Assembly: GCA_021234155.1 (NCBI GenBank)
Contig: JAJEKV010000099.1
Location: forward strand, 3,753,453 to 3,817,452
Direction of reading: 5' to 3'
Origin: Isoetes taiwanensis
Lineage: Eukaryota; Streptophyta; Lycopodiopsida; Isoetales; Isoetaceae
DNA length: 64,000 bases
Positions 59,040-64,000 of the stretch are shown piece after piece. Positions within the stretch are counted from its first letter, which is position 1, and each line of letters opens with the position of its first letter. A program made the translations under genes and the position numbers. The notes below the pieces were generated by a model that was given only the letters and a program-made list of their open reading frames with translations, had not been told where the DNA came from and searched no databases.

Positions 59040-59520
59040 ATTTAGCGACGCCAATAACGACGTCTGCTTGCGGCGATGCGTCGGCGACGTCGACGGGCGC
59101 CGCCAGCGCCGCTGGGACGTCGTTGAGACTACGTCCGCATGCGGCGTCGGCGTCGTCGCATGTGACGTTATCGGCGTCAGCGCGACGTCAGCGCAGACGT
59201 GCGCTATGACGTCGCATGGCACGTGACACGTGAAATATACACGTGGAATATACACGTGGAACATCACCAAAATCCACGCGTGCCGTAAATGCCACGTGTA
59301 TACGTCGCATGCGACGTGACACGTGGAATTTACACGTGGAATATACACGTGGAATATACACGTGCGTAAAAGCCACGTGTTTACGTCGCATGCGACGTGA
59401 CACGTGGAATATACACGTGGAATATACACGTGGAAAATTCGAAAACCCGCGTATAGAAAAGCCACGTGGCAAAAAAAAAGCCACGTGGATACGTCGCATG
59501 CGACGTGTAGGGGAAAAAAA
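59040..59520. repeat. Left subterminal array of CACTA-like element
   Basis: CpG-rich stretch with ACGTCGCATGCGACGT at 59302-59317, 59383-59398 and 59491-59506. It also has many direct copies of ACGTGGAATATACACGTGG and GACGTC-type words. Open frames here on both strands arise from the repeats. Confidence 0.85.
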
Positions 59521-59525
59521 TAAAA

Positions 59526-59556
<31 letters not shown>

Positions 59557-59706
59557 AAAAATATAAATATAAAAATATTTTTAAATAATCACAAAAGTGT
59601 TTTTATATTCATATTTTTAAATAGTCACAAAATTATTTTTGTATTTATATTTTTAAATAATCACAAAAGTGAATTGTATTTATATTTTTAAATAATCACA
59701 AAAGAC
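59521..59706. repeat. AT microsatellite and AT-rich tandem repeat
   Basis: An (AT)n tract at about 59527-59549 is followed by three to four copies of a unit around TATTTTTAAATAATCACAAAA. Confidence 0.85.
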
Positions 59707-59741
59707 TCGTTAAGAGGAGTATCCACCCTTTTAGCCTAGAG

Positions 59742-62142
59742 CTAATCTCTCTCAGATTCGATTGGAGTAGTCATCCGAGTACGCGTAGTTAGAGGGGCGC
59801 CATAACCGTCGGCCCGCTGCGGTTGGCGATTGGATGGCTCTCCAGCAATGTTTGCAGATCCCTCGCCGCCCCCGAGCACCATGTCATGCTCTAGACCTTC
59901 ATTCATATCCGCCACTGCTTCCTATAAAAACCAAAAGAATATGGCGTTAATGTAGTTCATAGAATTATAATAATTTTCTACAACGCACCCCCCATTCCCG
60001 CCAAGTGGGAGAGTTCCCTCGTCGATAACCGTTGATACAGATAAACGGCTCCACGCCCGCGGTGGCTACTTGTACGTCTTTGCTTGTTAGGGCTTAAACC
60101 AGGTATAGATGTTCCTATGACAATATAACGAGTATTAGCTAGTGACATTTAAAGTTCTTATTAAAATTAATGTGAACTAATATAGCTCTTACGAATCTAT
60201 GGAAAAACCCTTTTCGATCACGGAGGGCAAATGAGAGCGGCTTTTTGCTCACTTTTAGTTGCTTTGTCGGTCCGAGCTCTATGTTTTTTTCCTTCCTTTG
60301 CACGCTCGAATGCAATCTGATTGCAAGGCACACAACATTATCACAAGTTAAAGTGAACGAATGACAAAAAATAAGAAATACCTTGATATCTTCCTTGTGG
60401 AGATTAAGTGGTTTAGGGACTTTTGACCAATCGCCTCCTTCTTTTTTCGCAAAGTCCGCTTCGGTTCCTTGACCACATTGTGCCTTTGACATACATCGGT
60501 AGATCAACGCAATATCAAAATAATAAAAACAAGACTATGACTAGGTCATGTACCTCCTTTTTTCGTATAAGTCTTCCCCATCATCGAAGTGAGCTTCTTC
60601 CAGTTAAACGCCTTTGCTTTTTCTATCTCTGGGAAACTCTGTTTCATTTTATTTTTGACGCTCTATTTCGCGTTGGTCATAAGCGCCAGGCCACTCCCCT
60701 ATACCGCGGGGAGGCCATAAACGAGAGATATTATTTGTGACCGCCCCTCGATTGTAGTATAAAAGACACTTCCCTCATCATCCTTCTTAGGAAGAGCGTC
60801 CCCCGAAGCATAAATGGTGGGTATATAAAAGCGTGTTTATGTCTACCGTCAATATACATATCCCGTCCCGATTAAGAACCTTTTGAGCACTTTACAATGT
60901 ATTCTAAGTGAAGAGAATGAACAAAACAACAAATTTAGATGACAAAGTACTAATATTTAAGGTTGATATCTTAAATAATATGTTCACATAACTTACATCA
61001 AAAAATTATTATTAATATGATAGTCGGGTATATTCGGGGCCAAATCACCCGCAGACTTACGTGTCTAAAACAAAGCGAAATGGACGCTCCTTCGTGTTCT
61101 TTCACGCAGGGGAACACTCAGCGTTGAGCGGCACCCATCCACATTATTGATGAATCGGGTTACTGCTTCAGTTTCATATGCCTCTATGGACAACATTAAA
61201 CCAAAATCCACATCTAGTTTGGAGGAGACATCAGCATCATCTACCTACATATTTAGATATCATAAACATCTTGAATATATACTTGAACTGAAAGAGATAC
61301 TCTTAAAAAAAAAAAAAACAAATAATAATTGTATACCAACCTGATATCCATGACGAGCATCAGATCTGGTGGGTTGTTCAAATGTACCAAATCTTATCAG
61401 ATGGTCTTCAACAACCGTTCTAAGTCGTCTCTTCAGCCCCATACATCTTTTACAATCGCAAACTATTTTGTCCCTCCGCCAATTACAAAACGTAAGTACT
61501 ATATAATTGCACAATAGTTTGAACTACCGTGATAGATACAATATATGGTAGTATAAACCCTAAACCCTAAATCCTAAATGGATGAATTGGGCCCGGACAT
61601 CGTAGTCCTCTCCACTCAAGGTGAAGCCGACCATGCCCTTTCCGAAAAAATGCCCTTATATAAGTTTCAATTTCAATAAAGATCTTTTGGAGACGCTAGC
61701 CCTCGATACATAGAGTCCCCTCCACTCAAGGTGAAGTCGACATATGACCTTGACTACGCGACACCTCAATTTTGTAATCTACATTGTACTTAGTAAGGTA
61801 TGAAGGTGAGTTTGGGCCTGGCACACCTGGTCCTCTCCACTCAAGGTGGAGGCGACCGTGTCCTTGACCAAAAACACCCTGCTTTTTTTTACTCATGCGA
61901 TTACGCCCTCTCCTAGTTTAGGAGGCGACCGTGTCCTTGACCAAAAACACCTGCGTTTTTTTTTTACTACTCGCAGTACACGTCCTCTCCTAGTTTATAT
62001 ATGTCTAGGCTACTAAATACAAGAATCAGTAACTTACATGTGACGGTTCCGCATATCCAGCCTCCCCTGGTGGTAAGACAACATCAATCTGTCTCCTGGC
62101 CATCTCCAGGCGTCGATCATGCCGATGACCATGGCGATCCAT
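59742..62142 (-). pseudogene. Spliced CACTA-type gene with Transposase_Assoc-like domain
   Basis: Exon 1 (62142-62038) codes 35 residues from an ATG and ends at GTAAGT. Exon 2 (61523-61341) is in phase and carries KIVCDCKRCMGLKRR, then TVVEDHLIRFG, the Cys-rich pattern of the domain at the start of En/Spm-type transposases. Exon 3 starts at 61244 (VDDADVSSKLDVDFG, acidic); a TAG lies four bases before its GTAAGT donor (61055-61060). Later pieces are about 60765-60554 (MKQSFPEIEKAKAFNWKKL, with stops), 60515-60382 (YRCMSKAQCGQGTEADFAK, Ptta-like), from 60316 (FERAKEGKKHRARTDKATK) and the last exon 59921-59742. The role would be a DNA-binding helper. The stops suggest decay. Confidence 0.6.
61606..61985. 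repeat. Intronic repeats CCTCTCCACTCAAGGTG
   Basis: CCTCTCCACTCAAGGTGRAG recurs at about 61606, 61719 and 61831 (spacing near 113 bp). CGACCGTGTCCTTGACCAA recurs near 61852 and 61926. A short telomere-like run (AAACCCTAAACCCTAAATCC) lies at 61555-61574. All within the large first intron of the CACTA-type gene or at its edge. Confidence 0.7.
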
Positions 62143-62261
62143 GTAGGGCAGCAACAAGTATAAGATATGGTTAAAAAGAAGAACACCAAAGGCGCTAGGC
62201 TGGAAGAGGAGCGAAAGAAAATAACAATGAAGGCCGAGAAAAAAGTTGTTTATATAGAAAT

Positions 62262-62647
62262 CTTTAACGTCGCATGCGACGTGACGTCGCCGGCGACGTA
62301 GTGTCAACGGTCACATGCCAGGTCACCTACGACTTGGCAGTACACCCGCAAATACGTCGCATCGTGTCATAATGTTTCGTAGACCACGCCGCATCGACGA
62401 TAGTCAACGGTCAAAATCCGGTCACATGCGACCGGCAAAGACACGCAATGCGTACGCATCGACGTCTCTCGGTTCAGACGCGTCCACGTCGCATGCGACG
62501 TATAGTCAACGGTCAAATTCCAGGGCACATGCGACCTAGCAGTACACGTGGCAAATACGTACTGGCGTGTCTTATGTTCTGTAATGTCACATGACGTCGC
62601 ATGCGACGTCTGACATTTGTCGTGACATTTGTCGTGACATTTGTCGG
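62262..62647. repeat. Right subterminal array of CACTA-like element
   Basis: ACGTCGCATGCGACGT at 62267-62282, 62486-62501 and 62594-62609, mixed with GTCAACGGTCA words. It ends in three copies of GACATTTGTCGT (62612-62647). Confidence 0.85.
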
Positions 62648-63091
62648 TTATGAAATTTATGTATACCTATGCTGTTCTGAGCAACCTGAAATCTGAGCAA
62701 GTTTTGTGTAACAACCTAAAATCTGCATACCTTAAAACACTTGAACATAGCTTGATTAGCTGCATCACAGAGCAAATTGCGTGACAGGTCTGACATTTGC
62801 CGTGACATTTGTCGTGACGATGCCAGGTGGGCGATGGCGTTTTTTAGGCAAATTTTGATCAGACGCTTTGACACATGGGACATTAATGCCTTGGATTTGC
62901 AAGGAGTCGTCGTGCAAGCGCTTCTCCCACTATCTTTGGACACCAAGTTCCTCATTCAGATTGCATTTTGTTGCTTCTCTAAAGATGTTGGACTGAGGAT
63001 ATGGGAGTCCCACTTTTTGACTACCCAATCTTCTCGTTGTAGAAATTCTAGGGGTAAATCCATATGTCATTTCTAATTCCTTCTTTTTTCT
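62648..63091. other. No gene recognised
   Basis: A 99-codon frame at 62777-63076 is open (DTWDINALDLQGVVVQALL) but matches nothing I know. Another GACATTTGYCGT pair lies at 62792-62815. Confidence 0.35.
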
Positions 63092-63510
63092 CTTTCTCTG
63101 GATCAACCAGAAGCTAAATTATGAGCTCAAAAAATTCTGGATCAACCATCTCCAACTCCATGTCCATCACTAAATTCATCTGCTTTTTCAAAATACCCAT
63201 AGCACAAATAGGCCTATATAAATTAAAACAAGCAATATTATTGTCATATCCTTATTCATCGTGGCATTCATCTTCTTGATATCCATCCTGATCATATTCA
63301 TCTTCTTCATATTTTTATCTTCAAATTCCATTTTGAAAAACTGATTTCAGAAATCTATATCATATCATATATCCAGTTTTTTGTATTCTACATCATGCTT
63401 ATATACATAAGGCAGTGCCTCAAAAATTCTGGATCAACCATAAGCTAAATTCTGAGCTCAAAAAATTCTGGATCAACCAGGAGCTAATCTGAGCTCAAAA
63501 CTACCATATT
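63092..63510. repeat. Dispersed repeat around TTCTGGATCAACCA
   Basis: A unit of about 40 bp (TTCTGGATCAACCAGAAGC, then TAAATTCTGAGCTCAAA) occurs near 63100, 63135, 63428 and 63466. It lies in the region downstream of the B3 gene. Confidence 0.7.
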
Positions 63511-63543
63511 ATAGTTATATCAAAAGATAGAATTTAAGTTGCT

Positions 63544-63883
63544 TCAATACCAAATATCGACTCCAAACAGCCTGAAAACTTTCTGCAAAGGGTCATTTGC
63601 ATCCTCGTGATCAACACCGTAATTTCCAAACCAAATAGAAGGATCCCTTCGCCGGTGATGTAAATTTTTACCTTGGATATCTCTCTCAAACGAAACCACA
63701 TCATTCACCTGCAAATTCTTTGCCTTGACAAATCTGCTCCAGCCTTTTGTGAAGACATAACTTTGGGAACTATCCCAATAACAGTATCTAAATTTCCACA
63801 TGCATTGATTTTCATCTTTTTTTTTTCTCCACAATTCCATCGCAAGGCAAATGTGCTTCTGCGTTGATTTTTGGAATGACGAG
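63544..63883 (-). CDS. B3 transcription factor, RAV/NGATHA-like, last exon
   Basis: After a TTTGTTTCAG acceptor the exon reads LVIPKINAEAHLP. After a frame change at a 10-base A run (about 63816-63825) it continues WKFRYCYWDSSQSYVFTKGW, then SRFVKAKNLQVNDVVSFERD, and ends VFRLFGVDIWY. This is the B3 DNA-binding fold of RAV/NGATHA proteins, which bind CACCTG-like DNA in the nucleus. RLFGV matches the known RAV-type repression motif. The first part of the domain and the start of the gene lie to the right of the window. The homopolymer frameshift may be a sequencing error or a real lesion; otherwise the exon is well preserved. Confidence 0.8.
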
Positions 63884-64000
63884 CTGAAACAAAAAATCCA
63901 ACGCAGAATCAGTTATCAAATCAAGCTGCCCACTTGGTTGCACAAGCACGAAATGAAATGCCAGTCTCAAGGACTTTCTTATCTAACCAATCTACACTAT

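Larger units (their letters stand above)
59022..62647 (-). mobile_element. CACTA-like DNA transposon, ends uncertain
   Basis: A multi-exon transposon-type gene is flanked on each side by GC-rich arrays containing ACGTCGCATGCGACGT. CACTA elements carry such subterminal repeats. The left edge at 59022 reads CACAACAAGAAAAGGG, one base from the common CACTACAAGAAAA start. No matching inverted end was found on the right, where the array stops at about 62647. The TNP2-type catalytic transposase is absent, so the element would be non-autonomous. Confidence 0.55.

Noticed and set aside
59188-59557. Open frames with repeated HVYIPRVYSTC-like peptides
   Set aside because: Direct product of the ACGTGGAATATACACGTGG repeats in the CACTA-like subterminal array.
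61555-61578. Interstitial telomere repeat
   Set aside because: Only two perfect AAACCCT units and one variant; too short to indicate a former chromosome end.

Overview
The window looks like repeat-dense nuclear DNA from a land plant with a large genome. It has plant L1-type LINEs, Ty1/Copia and Ty3/Gypsy LTR retrotransposons, hAT and CACTA-like DNA transposons and Helitrons. Host-type fragments are a PPR protein, a catalase and a B3 transcription factor with a RAV-type RLFGV motif. Introns are GT-AG. The species cannot be read from the sequence; a fern, gymnosperm or other large-genome plant would fit.

Layout. 1-5270: LINE 1 with a complete ORF2. 5271-9494: a 5'-truncated LINE 2, itself split by a 341-bp DNA insertion. 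9735-26515: a nested stack. An old Gypsy element is cut in its gag gene by a Copia element (10820-16226, TSD ACTAA) and in its protease by a chromovirus (17053-26097, TSD TCCAA). The chromovirus lost most of its coding region and received two Helitrons in opposite orientations (A 19654-21521 minus, B 21716-24137 plus). 26516-33352: mostly non-coding, with an unrecognised ORF, weak candidate exons and a SINE-like piece. 33353-36120: a solo LTR with TSD GTTAG. 36967-39509: a broken hAT transposase preceded by palindromic repeats, followed by Helitron D (39595-43890). 44016-46652: foldback elements, one of them split by Helitron C (46653-51538). 51723-64000: on the minus strand a spliced coiled-coil/RING-like gene, PPR, catalase and kinase pseudogenes, a CACTA-like element (about 59022-62647) and the last exon of a B3 gene.

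The main result is one non-autonomous Helitron family represented four times. All four copies show A|TC...CTAG|T ends, a shared 3' hairpin (TGCCCAGC..GCTGGGCA) and a shared 5' end. For Helitron C an empty sister site lies about 560 bp away in the same window. The second is a CACTA-like element whose gene is flanked by three copies on each side of the 16-bp palindrome ACGTCGCATGCGACGT. Apart from LINE 1 ORF2, the RING-like gene and possibly the B3 exon, nearly every coding region is disrupted.
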